A stretch of 43,613 bases of DNA from Nocardia alni (GTDB lineage: Bacteria; Actinomycetota; Actinomycetes; Mycobacteriales; Mycobacteriaceae): NCBI RefSeq assembly GCF_019038435.1, contig NZ_JAGPOX010000077.1, forward strand, positions 1 to 43,613, in the 5' to 3' direction. This document shows, one piece after another, positions 1 to 8,117 of this stretch. Every line of letters begins with the position of its first letter. The first letter of the stretch is position 1. A program made the position numbers and the translations under genes. The notes below the pieces were generated by a model. The model was not told the origin of the DNA and ran no database searches. It saw nothing but the letters and a program-made list of their open reading frames with translations.

Positions 1-11
1 ACCAAGGCTAT

Positions 12-44
12 TCGTCGGCAGCGTCAGAGGTGTATAAGAGACAG
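12..44 (+). other. Nextera/Tn5 sequencing adapter (artefact)
   Basis: These bases match the Illumina Nextera read-1 transposase adapter, ending in the Tn5 mosaic-end sequence TGTATAAGAGACAG, with one mismatch (G for T at base 29). Read in the + frame it gives the well-known artefact peptide MYKRQ, and on the - strand LSLIHL. This is library DNA, not genome. Bases 1-11 upstream of it are therefore of doubtful origin as well. Genomic sequence starts at about base 45. Confidence 0.96.
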
Positions 45-1265
45 GTCTCGGAGGGCCTCGAAGGCGCGGTGGCGGTTGCGGGGGCTGCGGAAGTCGGCTA
101 CTACGCGCTTGGTGGGCAGGTCGATGTCCTGTACGTGGATGCGCATGGACTCCAGGACTCCGGTGATGGTGCGGACGCAGTGTTTGCAGCTCATGTCGGG
201 GACGTAGAACTGGCGGTCTTCGGCGTCGATCGTCCCGTCGGGATCGATTGCGCCGGAATCGATGTCGTTGGGGATCTCGGTGATCGTGAGGCGTGCGAGG
301 GCGGCTTTGAACTCCTCGACGAAGCGGTCCACCACCTCCGGCAGGATGCTGTAGTGCTCGCCGTCGAGTTGGTGCGGCATGGCGGCCAGGCAGGCCGGGC
401 GGGTGCTGGGGGGCAGCAGCGCGTACTGGCGCGAGATGATGTCGAGCTCGTCGTGGTACTTCTCGATCGCGGCGGCGACCGACAGGCCCTCGAGGGTGGT
501 CGCCCGGCGCATCACCGCATGCGCCTCGGAGATGGTGGCGTCCTTCATCGCTCGCAGCGTGGCCACGGTCTCGGCGGTGTAGCGGATGGTGCCGTCACGC
601 TGTGTGACGACCGTCGCCGGGATCATCCCGCGCCGGTAGGTGGATGCCTGCAGCTCCCAGAACCAGCGGGTGGCGACCGCGGCGAAGATACCGGATTCGC
701 GCATGCCGGAGGCGAATTCGTCCGGGCTGCGGTACGGGGTGAACCGGGCCAGCAGCGCGTGCTGGGCCAGGGCGCGGCCGGTGGCCTCGACGCCGACGCG
801 GAAGATATCGATCGGGTCGTGGTCGGTGGTGGTGCCGTCCAGGACGCCGCGATCCCGGTCGGAGATCACCGAAATGCGGTCGCTGAGCGCGGTATCCGCA
901 TCGATGGCATGCCACAGGACGAGCACCGCCTCGCGCATGGCGATGGGCACGATCGGCCCGAGGCCGCGGGCGTGATAATGCCCGGTGTTGGGGATGCCGT
1001 CGCTGTCGGTCCAGGCGATGCGGTGGGTCGCGGTGCTCACCTGATCGGGGCGGCACGGGCGCATGAACCGCTCGAGATACAACCGCTGTGACAACGTGAG
1101 ATGGCTGTTGGGCTCGGTACGCAGTGCGGCGCAGGTGTACTCGAGGGCGACGGGCGTCGTGGAACGCATACGGGCCGCGCCGAACAGGCCCGGGCGGGCC
1201 AGCTCGGCCAGCACCCGGGACGCGGCGCGCCGGTCGTACCGTGCTTGCGGCGGGCTGACGGTCAT
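45..1265 (-). CDS. Protein with C-terminal heavy-metal-associated (HMA) domain, 3' end lost
   Basis: About 407 genuine residues are visible; the reading continues six residues (LSLIHL) into the adapter before a stop, so the true C-terminus is missing. The first 350 or so residues form a soluble, mostly helical region that I do not recognise. The C-terminal part carries MSCKHC at residues 358-363, the MxCxxC metal-binding loop of HMA domains, followed by the expected helix and strands. HMA domains bind soft metals such as Cu(I). The ATG at 1265 overlaps the stop of the upstream desulfurase-like gene as ATGA, which implies translational coupling and a shared role. Metal or sulfur handling is an inference; no reaction can be assigned. 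Confidence 0.75.
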
Positions 1266-2887
1266 GGTCGGACCTCCCTGGCGATCGTGCCGACACACCG
1301 GACGAATCGGTCGATTTCGTCGTCGGTGTTGTAGATGTGGGTACTGACCCGCACCGAATCGTCATCGGCGGACTGCGGGACAGAGCCCGGGGAAGGCCGT
1401 GGAACACAGTGCGCGCCGGTGCGCACCAGGAATCCGGAATCGGCCAGAACGAACCCCAGATCGGTGGAGTCGATCCCCCGCAGGGTGAAAGTGACGGTGC
1501 CGTAGCCGATATCGCACGGCGCGTGCGCGGGTCCGGGGGAGAGCTCGAGGCCGGGCAGCGGGCGCAGTCCGTCGATCAGCTGCCGGGTGAGCAGGCGGTT
1601 GTGCTCGGCGATCGCCGCGATACCGATCTGCCCGAGCATATCCAGGGCCGCGCCGAGGGCGAGGATGCCCGGGATGTTGTGGGTGCCGCCCTCCAGCCGT
1701 TCGGGCATGGGACCGGGCGTCAGGGACGAATCCGGCATATCGGCAACGGAATTCGCCTCGACGCCGGAATTGCCGCCGGGCAGGAACGGATCCAGGCGCT
1801 CGTGTACGCGGCGGGAGCAGTACAGCACGCCGGTGCCGGGCGCGCCGAACATCTTGTGCGCGGACAGCACCGCGAAATCCGCGCCCAGCTCGGCGACGTC
1901 GATCGGCACGTGGCCGCCGCTCTGGGTGCAGTCGAAGCACAGCAGGACAGCGGGATCCAGACGCCCGCGCAGTTCCTCCAGGGTGTTGAGCGCGCCGAAC
2001 ACGTGATGCAGATGTGCGACCGCGATGAGCCGGGTTCGTGAGGAAAGCTTCGCGGCGATGTCGTCGGTGTCGGCCTCGCCCAGCTCGGTGATCCGGTAGG
2101 GGATCAACCGAATCCGTCTCCCGAACCGTGCGAGGATATCGCGCAGGTGCAGCCACGGATACACGGTGGAGGCGTGATCCCGTGGGCTGTACAGGATCTC
2201 GTCGCCATCTCGCAGGTTCGCGAGCCCCCAGGACAGAGTCACCGCGTTGAGCCCGGCCGTCGCGCCGGGCATGAAGACGATCTCGTCGGGGTGCGCGCCG
2301 ACGAACACCGCGGTTCGCCGGCGTACCTGCTCGATATCCCGGGTGATCCGTGTTGCCCACGAGTAGGTGCCCCGGCCGGAATTCGCCGTCCGAGCCCCGA
2401 GATACCCCTGCACCGCCGCGATTACCGCCGCGGGCTTCTGTGTCGTGGAAGCGCTGTCGAGGTACACCTCCGAGGACTCGGCCAGGGCGGGGAACAAGAG
2501 GCGCACCTGTTCGGCCGCGGCACCGTCCGACCCGGCCGCCGGGGTCCATACCGCGTGCCGACTGGGTGCCGTCGTGTCCGGATTCGGCCGTGCGCCAGAC
2601 TCGATCGGCCACGGCTCCGCGGTGCCGCCCGCGCCAGACTCGATCGGCCACGGCTCAGCGGTGCCCGGCGTCCGCGATATGCCCGGCGTCTGTGTTGTGC
2701 CCGGTCGCGCCCCGGCGGGAGGCAGTGCGTGTGACGCGGGCGCAGGGGAATCCCCCACCCCACGTCGCGGAGCGGGATTCGACCACGACGCAGATGACCG
2801 CAAACGCGACGCTCCCTCGGTTCGTACGCTCCGACTCAATCCACGATACGCATAATTCGACTCGCGTTCGAAGGTTCGCGCCGACAA
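1262..2887 (-). CDS. Class V aminotransferase, group-II cysteine desulfurase-like
   Basis: A PLP fold-type I enzyme related to SufS/CsdA, which move sulfur from cysteine to a protein persulfide. In the 541-residue reading I see YLDSASTTQKP (142-152), the PLP-contacting Asp319 with T321-Q322, the Schiff-base lysine in SAHKMFGAPG (Lys345) and TGAHC with Cys494 where SufS has its catalytic cysteine in RTGHHC. The first 125 residues are a low-complexity Pro/Ala/Ser extension not found in SufS and contain a 13-residue tandem repeat (75-100). The TTG at 2887 has no good ribosome site and lies only 25 bp from a divergent gene, so the true start may be further in. There are no suf genes alongside; it is coupled to the HMA-domain gene instead, so it is probably not the housekeeping enzyme. 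Confidence 0.85.
   Translation of the reverse strand: MSARTFERESNYAYRGLSRSVRTEGASRLRSSASWSNPAPRRGVGDSPAPASHALPPAGARPGTTQTPGISRTPGTAEPWPIESGAGGTAEPWPIESGARPNPDTTAPSRHAVWTPAAGSDGAAAEQVRLLFPALAESSEVYLDSASTTQKPAAVIAAVQGYLGARTANSGRGTYSWATRITRDIEQVRRRTAVFVGAHPDEIVFMPGATAGLNAVTLSWGLANLRDGDEILYSPRDHASTVYPWLHLRDILARFGRRIRLIPYRITELGEADTDDIAAKLSSRTRLIAVAHLHHVFGALNTLEELRGRLDPAVLLCFDCTQSGGHVPIDVAELGADFAVLSAHKMFGAPGTGVLYCSRRVHERLDPFLPGGNSGVEANSVADMPDSSLTPGPMPERLEGGTHNIPGILALGAALDMLGQIGIAAIAEHNRLLTRQLIDGLRPLPGLELSPGPAHAPCDIGYGTVTFTLRGIDSTDLGFVLADSGFLVRTGAHCVPRPSPGSVPQSADDDSVRVSTHIYNTDDEIDRFVRCVGTIAREVRP
2592..2665 (-). repeat. Tandem 39-bp repeat in desulfurase N-terminus
   Basis: Two copies of a 35-base block (2592-2626 and 2631-2665) are spaced 39 bp apart and differ at one base. 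They encode GTAEPWPIESGA twice in the low-complexity N-terminal extension. The near-identity implies a recent in-frame duplication. Confidence 0.9.
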
Positions 2888-2912
2888 CGGTTTTCACAGG
2901 TACGGTGAGTCA

Positions 2913-3335
2913 ATGGCGCTGACCAGGCAAGAACGCGAACAGTTTCTGGCCCTGCCGCACATCGGGGCGCTCGCCGTGACGGGAGAGCCCGGGCGGGCCC
3001 CGCTCACCGTGCCGATCTGGTACGACTACACCCCCGGCGGGGAACTCTGGCTGATCACCGGCCCCACCTCGAAGAAGATGACCTTGCTCGAGACGGCGGG
3101 CCGGTTCAGCCTGATGGTCGAACAGGTCGAGCCGACCGTCCGGTACGTCACGGCCGAGGGCCCGATCACCCGGGTCACCCCGGTCGATGACGCACTGCAC
3201 GAGGCGATGGTCCACCGCTACCTCCCGCCCGACAAGGCCGCCGCCTACCTGAAACAAGCCGAGTCCTACGGCGAGCAGGCCGCGGTCTACATGCGCCCCG
3301 AGCACTGGCTCTCGGCCGACCTGGGCTCGCTGTAA
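2913..3335 (+). CDS. Pyridoxamine 5'-phosphate oxidase-like (FMN/F420 split-barrel) protein
   Basis: A 140-residue protein of the flavin-reductase/PNPOx-like split-barrel superfamily. The opening LPHIGALAVTGEPGRAPLTVPIWY is the typical first strand-turn-strand, in which the residues after AVTG and the VPIWY strand form the cofactor pocket. GPTSKKM and the later VTAEGPITRV strand are also usual for the family. Members bind FMN, F420 or heme and often reduce small quinones or antibiotics, but cofactor and substrate cannot be read from sequence. It starts with ATG after a weak GGTGAG site. It converges on the lipoprotein gene with 16 bp between stops. It is divergent from the desulfurase gene, so its promoter must lie inside that gene's annotated 5' end. 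Confidence 0.85.
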   Translation: MALTRQEREQFLALPHIGALAVTGEPGRAPLTVPIWYDYTPGGELWLITGPTSKKMTLLETAGRFSLMVEQVEPTVRYVTAEGPITRVTPVDDALHEAMVHRYLPPDKAAAYLKQAESYGEQAAVYMRPEHWLSADLGSL

Positions 3336-3351
3336 CTCCGGTTCTCGTGCG

Positions 3352-3870
3352 CTACTTACCGGCCGGGTCGGGCCCGCCGGGGTTGCACAGAGCCTGGACC
3401 GTGGCGTCATATCCGACGGCCGGGCGCCATGGCTCGAGATTCCAGTCGGGTTTGTTCGGCTCGACCAGTCGCGCCCACTGCCAGTGGCACTTGAACTGGT
3501 CGAACATGCCGGGGGTGTCGGCGTCGGGGGCGTCGGCGAGGACTTCGCTCCACGCTCGGTTCAGTGCGGGCCCGAACCAGTCTTTGCGGCCCGCATCGGT
3601 GGGCACTACGTGCAGCCGTCGCCCGTCGGGGTCGTTCGTCCATTGCGTGTGGTCGATGAGCGGGCGCCCCGGATAGGGGTCGGTCGCCGGTGCGCCGGTG
3701 GTGGATTGCATGGGATGCGACTGTGCAGTGGGTGATGCGGCGACATGCGAGGCCGAGGGCACGGTTCCGACCGCCACCGGTGCGGATCTTTCGGCCTTGC
3801 CGCACCCGCCGATCACCAGTGTCGCCGCGATGAGCGTTGCCGCACCGAGTCGTCCGTTGCCAGGCCCCAT
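3352..3870 (-). CDS. DUF2599-type lipoprotein
   Basis: A 172-residue predicted lipoprotein. A short N-region and hydrophobic core end in the lipobox LVIGGC (Cys near residue 23), so it should be lipidated and held on the outer face of the membrane. A Ser/Thr/Ala/Pro-rich linker (about 30-65) precedes a compact domain with conserved W and C residues: DWFGPALNRAWSEVL, DQFKCHW, and WNLEPWRPAVGYDATVQALC. This matches the mycobacterial/nocardial DUF2599 family as I recall it. The two cysteines probably form a disulfide. Function is unknown; some mycobacterial relatives are secreted antigens. The gene stands alone with about 230 bp upstream. Confidence 0.8.
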   Translation of the reverse strand: MGPGNGRLGAATLIAATLVIGGCGKAERSAPVAVGTVPSASHVAASPTAQSHPMQSTTGAPATDPYPGRPLIDHTQWTNDPDGRRLHVVPTDAGRKDWFGPALNRAWSEVLADAPDADTPGMFDQFKCHWQWARLVEPNKPDWNLEPWRPAVGYDATVQALCNPGGPDPAGK

Positions 3871-4104
3871 TCAGGACACCCCTCCGCCTCGTCCTTGCAT
3901 CCGCCCGCCACGGTACCGCGCTGCCGCACCACCACGGCGAATCCGGCAGGGTGAGCGTGCCTTCGTTCTCCCGCACCGGCCGGTCGGTCTTGCGACTCGC
4001 CGGTGCGCGACGCGGATTCACCGATGCCCTCGCGACGTGACGGTGTGGTTTCGCGTGACCTGTCCTGCCCGGAATGTCGGTGTGGGGCACGTAGAGTGGG
4101 ATGG

Positions 4105-5196
4105 GTGGCCGCGCAGCTGACCAAGGGACAGATCGACCAGCTCACCGTCGAGGATCTCACCGTATCCGTTCAGCACGGTGAGCCGGTCGACGTGTCGGCG
4201 CTGTTACTCGACGCGACCGGACGGGCGCGTGGGGCGGGTGACCTCATCTTCTACAACCAGCCCGCCGGCCCCGGGGTGCGCCTGGTGTCCGGGCAGTCGC
4301 CGGGGCTGACCATCGGGTTGCGGCAGCTGCCCCCGGACGTCGAACACGTGCGGGTGGCACTGACCCTCGAGGACCAGCAGACCCATTTCGGCGACTACGA
4401 CCCGCCGATCGTGCGCCTCGAGGGCGACGGGGGAAGGCTGGTGTACGAGTACGTGATCGACGGGCTGGATCGCGAACCCACCGTGATCGCCTTCGATCTG
4501 GACCGGGTCGGCGCGGCCTGGCAGCTGCGCGTGCTCGGGCACGGCTATCCGGCCGGATTCAGCGAGCTGGTGACGGCGCACGGCGTGCGGGTGGGCGCCG
4601 CGGGCGAGCAGCAGGAGTACCTGGGCCCCGCGGTGCTGAACCCGGGCCAGGAGGTTTCGCTGCGCGATATCCGCCCGGGCGATCTGGCGAAGGTGAACAT
4701 GGCGCTCGGCTGGGATCCGATCCGGGTGCAGGGGCCGCGCGGGACGCGCAAACTCCAGATCGACCTGGATGCCTCGGCGCTGTTGTTCATCGGGCACAAC
4801 CTGGTCGACGCCGCGTTCTTCCAGCAGCTGTCCTCACGCAACGGCGCGGTCCGGCACTCCGGCGACAACCTCACCGGTGAGGGCCAGGGTGACGACGAGG
4901 TCATCACCGTCGACCTGGCCCGGCTGCCGCAACAGATCAGCGCGGTGGTGTTCGTGGTCACCTCGTACGCCGGGCACACCTTCGAACGACTTCGAAACGC
5001 CTACTGGCGCATGGTCGACGGCGGCACGAGCGCCGAGCTGGCCCGGGGCAACCTGCGCGCCGGCGGCGCGCATACCGGCATGGTCGTGGCCAAGGTGACC
5101 CGCGACGAAGGCCACTGGCGCCTGGCCGCGATCGGCGCGCCCATCCAGGCCGGGCATCCGGTCGAGGCCGTTCAGCAGGTCACGCCCTACCTCTGA
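4105..5196 (+). CDS. TerD-family protein with two TerD domains
   Basis: 363 residues from the GTG at 4105; the frame is open further upstream, but the protein family begins near LTKGQ. Two TerD-like beta-sandwich domains are visible. Domain 1 (about 10-170) contains LLLDATG, DLIFYNQP and the EYVIDGL strand. Domain 2 (about 200-360) contains IDLDASALLF, the acidic DNLTGEGQGDDEVITVDL loop that binds calcium in TerD, and VVFVVTSYAGHTF. TerD proteins are linked to tellurite, phage and oxidative stress resistance and bind Ca2+ at the membrane surface. Domain 1 keeps fewer acidic ligands, so it may be structural. No other ter genes are adjacent. A 68-bp inverted repeat follows the stop. Confidence 0.88.
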   Translation: MAAQLTKGQIDQLTVEDLTVSVQHGEPVDVSALLLDATGRARGAGDLIFYNQPAGPGVRLVSGQSPGLTIGLRQLPPDVEHVRVALTLEDQQTHFGDYDPPIVRLEGDGGRLVYEYVIDGLDREPTVIAFDLDRVGAAWQLRVLGHGYPAGFSELVTAHGVRVGAAGEQQEYLGPAVLNPGQEVSLRDIRPGDLAKVNMALGWDPIRVQGPRGTRKLQIDLDASALLFIGHNLVDAAFFQQLSSRNGAVRHSGDNLTGEGQGDDEVITVDLARLPQQISAVVFVVTSYAGHTFERLRNAYWRMVDGGTSAELARGNLRAGGAHTGMVVAKVTRDEGHWRLAAIGAPIQAGHPVEAVQQVTPYL

Positions 5197-5264
5197 ATGG
5201 CATCCCGCGCATAGTTGCATCGAGTGCAAGCATGCGCGCGATGCAATGGTGCATGAGGTGCCAT
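5197..5264. terminator. Nested 68-bp inverted repeat between convergent genes
   Basis: The outer arms ATGGCA/TGCCAT (5197-5202, 5259-5264) and inner arms TTGCATCG/CGATGCAA (5215-5222, 5239-5246) share one centre at 5230.5, giving an imperfect long palindrome. It sits just after the terD-like stop and before the choD 3' end (5386). A bidirectional terminator is likely, although neither side has a U-tract. A protein-binding dyad is the alternative. Confidence 0.5.
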
Positions 5265-5385
5265 CGCTGGCGTGTGCGGCCGAATGTCGCAGTGACCGGC
5301 CGTCTTACCGACTCACGTGCCCGCAACTGGTCTCGGCCTGCGCGGCGTCGGCACCCCGGGGTCGGGCGATGTGACCGCCGAGCGA

Positions 5386-7107
5386 TCAGGCGCTGTCGCG
5401 GCTGGTGATGCGGACGATCGGCAGCACGAGAGCCGCGGGCGCCCCGGCCGGGACGACCGGATTGTTCGGTGCGACAGGGGAGATGCGCTGATACGCCGAG
5501 CCGAGGGCGGGGCGGGTGTCCTGTTCGCCCTTGTTCGGCCACATCGCCGCGGCGCGCTCGGCCTGCGCGGTGATCGTCAGCGACGGATTGACCCCGAGGT
5601 TCGCCGAGACCGCCGCGCCGTCCACCACGCTCAGCGTCGGATACCCGTACACGCGGTGGTACGGGTCGATCACCCCGTGCTCGGCGTCGGTGCCGATGGG
5701 GGCGCCGCCCAGGAAGTGCGCGGTCAGCGGGATGTTGAACACCTCGCCCCAGCTGCCGCCCGCGATGCCGCCGATCTTTTCGGCCACCCGGCGCGTCACG
5801 TCGTTCCCCGCGGGGATCCACGTCGGATTCGGTTCGCCGTGGCCCTGTTTCGAGCTCATCACGCGCTTGCCGAACAGGCCGCGCTTGGTGAACGTGGTGA
5901 TCGAGTTGTCCAGGTTCTGCATGACCAGCGTGATGATGGTCCGCTCGCTCCAGTTCCGCACGGTGAGCATCGATAGCAGGCTCACCGGATGCTTGAGCAC
6001 CTCGAGCAGGAAACGTAGCCAGCGCGGGATGCTGCCGCCGCCGTCGACCATCAGCGTCTGCAACAGTCCCATCGAATTGGAGCCCTTGCCGTAGCGGACC
6101 GGCTCGATATGAGTGTCGGGCGTGGGGTGGATCGAGGAGGTGATCGCCACGCCGCGGGTCATGTCGCGGTCCGGATTCACCGTGCGCGTGGCCGCGCCGA
6201 CGATCGATTCCGAGTTGGTGCGGGTCAGCTCGCCCAGGCGTGGCGACAGGCCGGGCAGCACCCCGGCGTCGCGCATGGCGAACAGCAGCTGCTGGGTGCC
6301 GCGCGTCCCGGCGGCCAGCACCACGTGCGCGGCGCTGTACGAGTGCCGGGACTTGCCGAGCCACGCGCCGGTGCGTTCGGTGTCGACCTGCCAGGTGCCG
6401 TCGGCCTGTGGGCGGGTCGCGGTCACCGAGGTGAGCGGGAAGATCTGCGCCCCGGCCTGTTCGGCCAGGTACAGGTAGTTCTTGACCAGGGTGTTCTTCG
6501 CGCCGTGGCGGCAGCCGGTCATGCACTCGCCGCATTCGATGCAGCCGGTGCGCTCGGGGCCCGCGCCGCCGAAGTACGGATCGGCGACGGTCTTGCCGGG
6601 CTCGCCGAAGTAGACGCCCACCGGGGTCTGCACGAACGTGCCTTCGATGCCCATATCCTCGGCGACCTGCTTGAACACCTCGTCCGCGGGGGTCATATGC
6701 GGATTGCGCACCACGCCGAGCATCTTGGTGGCCTGCTCGTAGTACGGGGTCAGCTCGTCGTGCCAGTCGGTGATGTCGCGCCACTGCGTGTCGGCGAAGA
6801 ACGGCGCGGGCGGCACATAGAGGGTGTTGGCGTAGTTGAGCGAGCCGCCGCCCACGCCCGCGCCGCCGAGGATCAGCACGTCGCGCAGCAGGTGGATGCG
6901 CTGGATGCCGAAGCAGCCCAGTGCGGGCGCCCAGATGAATTTGCGGAGATCCCAGCTGTTCTTCGGCAGTTCGGCATCCGTGAAGCGCCGTCCGGCCTCG
7001 ATCACGCCGACCCGGTAGCCCTTCTCGACCAGCCGCAGCGCGGTGACGCTGCCGCCGAATCCGGAACCGACGATGAGCACGTCGAAGTCGGTGTCCCGCT
7101 GGGTCAT
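5386..7107 (-). CDS. choD: GMC-family cholesterol oxidase (ChoD-like)
   Basis: 573 residues, close to mycobacterial ChoD (578). The N-terminal FAD-binding fold is clear: VLIVGSGFGGSVTALRL with the acidic residue at the end of strand 2 (VIEAG), and GGAGVGGGSLNYANTLY where the flavin is held. The C-terminal FLGGAPIG and NPSLTITAQAERAA segments hold the family's active-site side. An unusual cysteine pattern C-x2-C-x2-C-x3-C lies at 6511-6543. Family members oxidise 3-hydroxysteroids to 3-ketosteroids, but ChoD of M. tuberculosis has been reported not to be the main cholesterol-oxidising enzyme, so the substrate stays open. GAGGAG precedes the ATG by 6 nt. A divergent TetR gene and paired operator-like sites lie upstream. 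Confidence 0.88.
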   Translation of the reverse strand: MTQRDTDFDVLIVGSGFGGSVTALRLVEKGYRVGVIEAGRRFTDAELPKNSWDLRKFIWAPALGCFGIQRIHLLRDVLILGGAGVGGGSLNYANTLYVPPAPFFADTQWRDITDWHDELTPYYEQATKMLGVVRNPHMTPADEVFKQVAEDMGIEGTFVQTPVGVYFGEPGKTVADPYFGGAGPERTGCIECGECMTGCRHGAKNTLVKNYLYLAEQAGAQIFPLTSVTATRPQADGTWQVDTERTGAWLGKSRHSYSAAHVVLAAGTRGTQQLLFAMRDAGVLPGLSPRLGELTRTNSESIVGAATRTVNPDRDMTRGVAITSSIHPTPDTHIEPVRYGKGSNSMGLLQTLMVDGGGSIPRWLRFLLEVLKHPVSLLSMLTVRNWSERTIITLVMQNLDNSITTFTKRGLFGKRVMSSKQGHGEPNPTWIPAGNDVTRRVAEKIGGIAGGSWGEVFNIPLTAHFLGGAPIGTDAEHGVIDPYHRVYGYPTLSVVDGAAVSANLGVNPSLTITAQAERAAAMWPNKGEQDTRPALGSAYQRISPVAPNNPVVPAGAPAALVLPIVRITSRDSA

Positions 7108-7153
7108 GTGTCGCTCCTCGAGGGGTCTGTGTCGCCTGTGACACGGGCAACCT

Positions 7154-7187
7154 TACTACCGAGTAGGGTAATCCTACTACCCAGTAG
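7154..7187. promoter_or_regulatory. Paired operator-like repeats between choD and tetR
   Basis: TACTACCGAGTAG (7154-7166) and TACTACCCAGTAG (7175-7187) are near-identical 13-mers 21 bp apart, two helical turns, and each contains the dyad CTAC-N3-GTAG. They lie between the divergent choD and TetR starts. This is the usual geometry of a TetR-family dimer-of-dimers site, so the adjacent TetR protein probably represses both promoters. Confidence 0.7.
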
Positions 7188-7274
7188 CTCCCGTTGTTGC
7201 AGAGTGTGTGCAATAAAATATGGAAGCGGTTGTCATGTTTGTGTGCAGCGCTCTCGCTGTGGCATGGTGGAAGG

Positions 7275-7979
7275 ATGACCGGAACTACGCCGCGGGCCCG
7301 CGCACGCGCTCGCACCATGGAGGATATTGTCCGTATCGGCCGTGAGCACCTGGCGGTTCACGGTGCGGCGGCGCTGTCGCTGCGTGCGGTGGCCCGGGAT
7401 CTGGGGGTGGTGTCCTCGGCGGTGTACCGGTACGTCAGCAGCCGGGACGAACTGCTGACCATGCTGGTCATCGACGGCTACTCCGAACTGGGGGACGCGG
7501 TGGACGCCGCGCTGGCCGCCGCGCCCGAGGAACCGGCCGAGCGCCTGCGGGTGGTGTGCCGCGCGCTGCGGGAATGGGCCGTGACCGAGCCGGCCCGCTA
7601 CGGATTGCTGTACGGCACACCCGTTCCCGGTTACCACGCACCCGCCGAGCAGACCGTGGCTCCGGGAACCCGGGTGATGGGCGTGATCATGTACCTGGTC
7701 GAAACGGCCTACCGGACCGGTGCTCTCACCACACCCGACCCGGTGCCGGCCGTATCGCCGGGGATGAGCGCGGATTTCGACCGCATCCGCGACGAAGCGG
7801 GCATCACGATGCCGGATTGGGTGCTGGCGCGGGCGATTTCGGTGTGGACGGCCCTGATCGGCGCGGTGAGCGCGGAGGTGTTCGACCAGTTCGGCGCCGA
7901 CACCTTCACCGACAGCGCCGAGGTGTTCGAATTCCAACTGCACAATCTCACCAGGATGCTGGGCTTTTCGTCCCGGTAG
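7275..7979 (+). CDS. TetR/AcrR-family transcriptional regulator
   Basis: 234 residues from the ATG at 7275 (GGAAGG abuts it; the ATG at 7317 is an alternative). The N-terminal helix-turn-helix is AALSLRAVARDLGVVSSAVYRYVSSRDELLTML (about 33-65). The C-terminal part matches the actinobacterial ligand-binding type with WAVTEPARYGLLYGTPVPGY. It diverges from choD, with two direct operator-like repeats in the 167-bp gap, so it probably controls choD and itself. The ligand may be a lipid or sterol-like molecule, inferred only from the neighbour. Confidence 0.88.
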   Translation: MTGTTPRARARARTMEDIVRIGREHLAVHGAAALSLRAVARDLGVVSSAVYRYVSSRDELLTMLVIDGYSELGDAVDAALAAAPEEPAERLRVVCRALREWAVTEPARYGLLYGTPVPGYHAPAEQTVAPGTRVMGVIMYLVETAYRTGALTTPDPVPAVSPGMSADFDRIRDEAGITMPDWVLARAISVWTALIGAVSAEVFDQFGADTFTDSAEVFEFQLHNLTRMLGFSSR

Positions 7980-8117
7980 CCCGCTCTGCCCGCGCAATGA
8001 GGGTGGGGGGATTGGGTATTCGGCACCCCGGTCGGGCAAGATGGTCTCCAGACCCGACGTCGGATCTCGCCGTCGGCATCCGATGCAGCGGTTCCAGCGT
8101 TTCCACGGCACTGTGAT

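Noticed and set aside
30..1091. 353-residue + strand frame starting MYKRQ
   Set aside because: The start lies in the sequencing adapter and the rest is antisense to the HMA protein.
2592..2665. Short repeats as a CRISPR array
   Set aside because: Only two contiguous copies, in frame and protein-coding, with no spacers and no cas genes.
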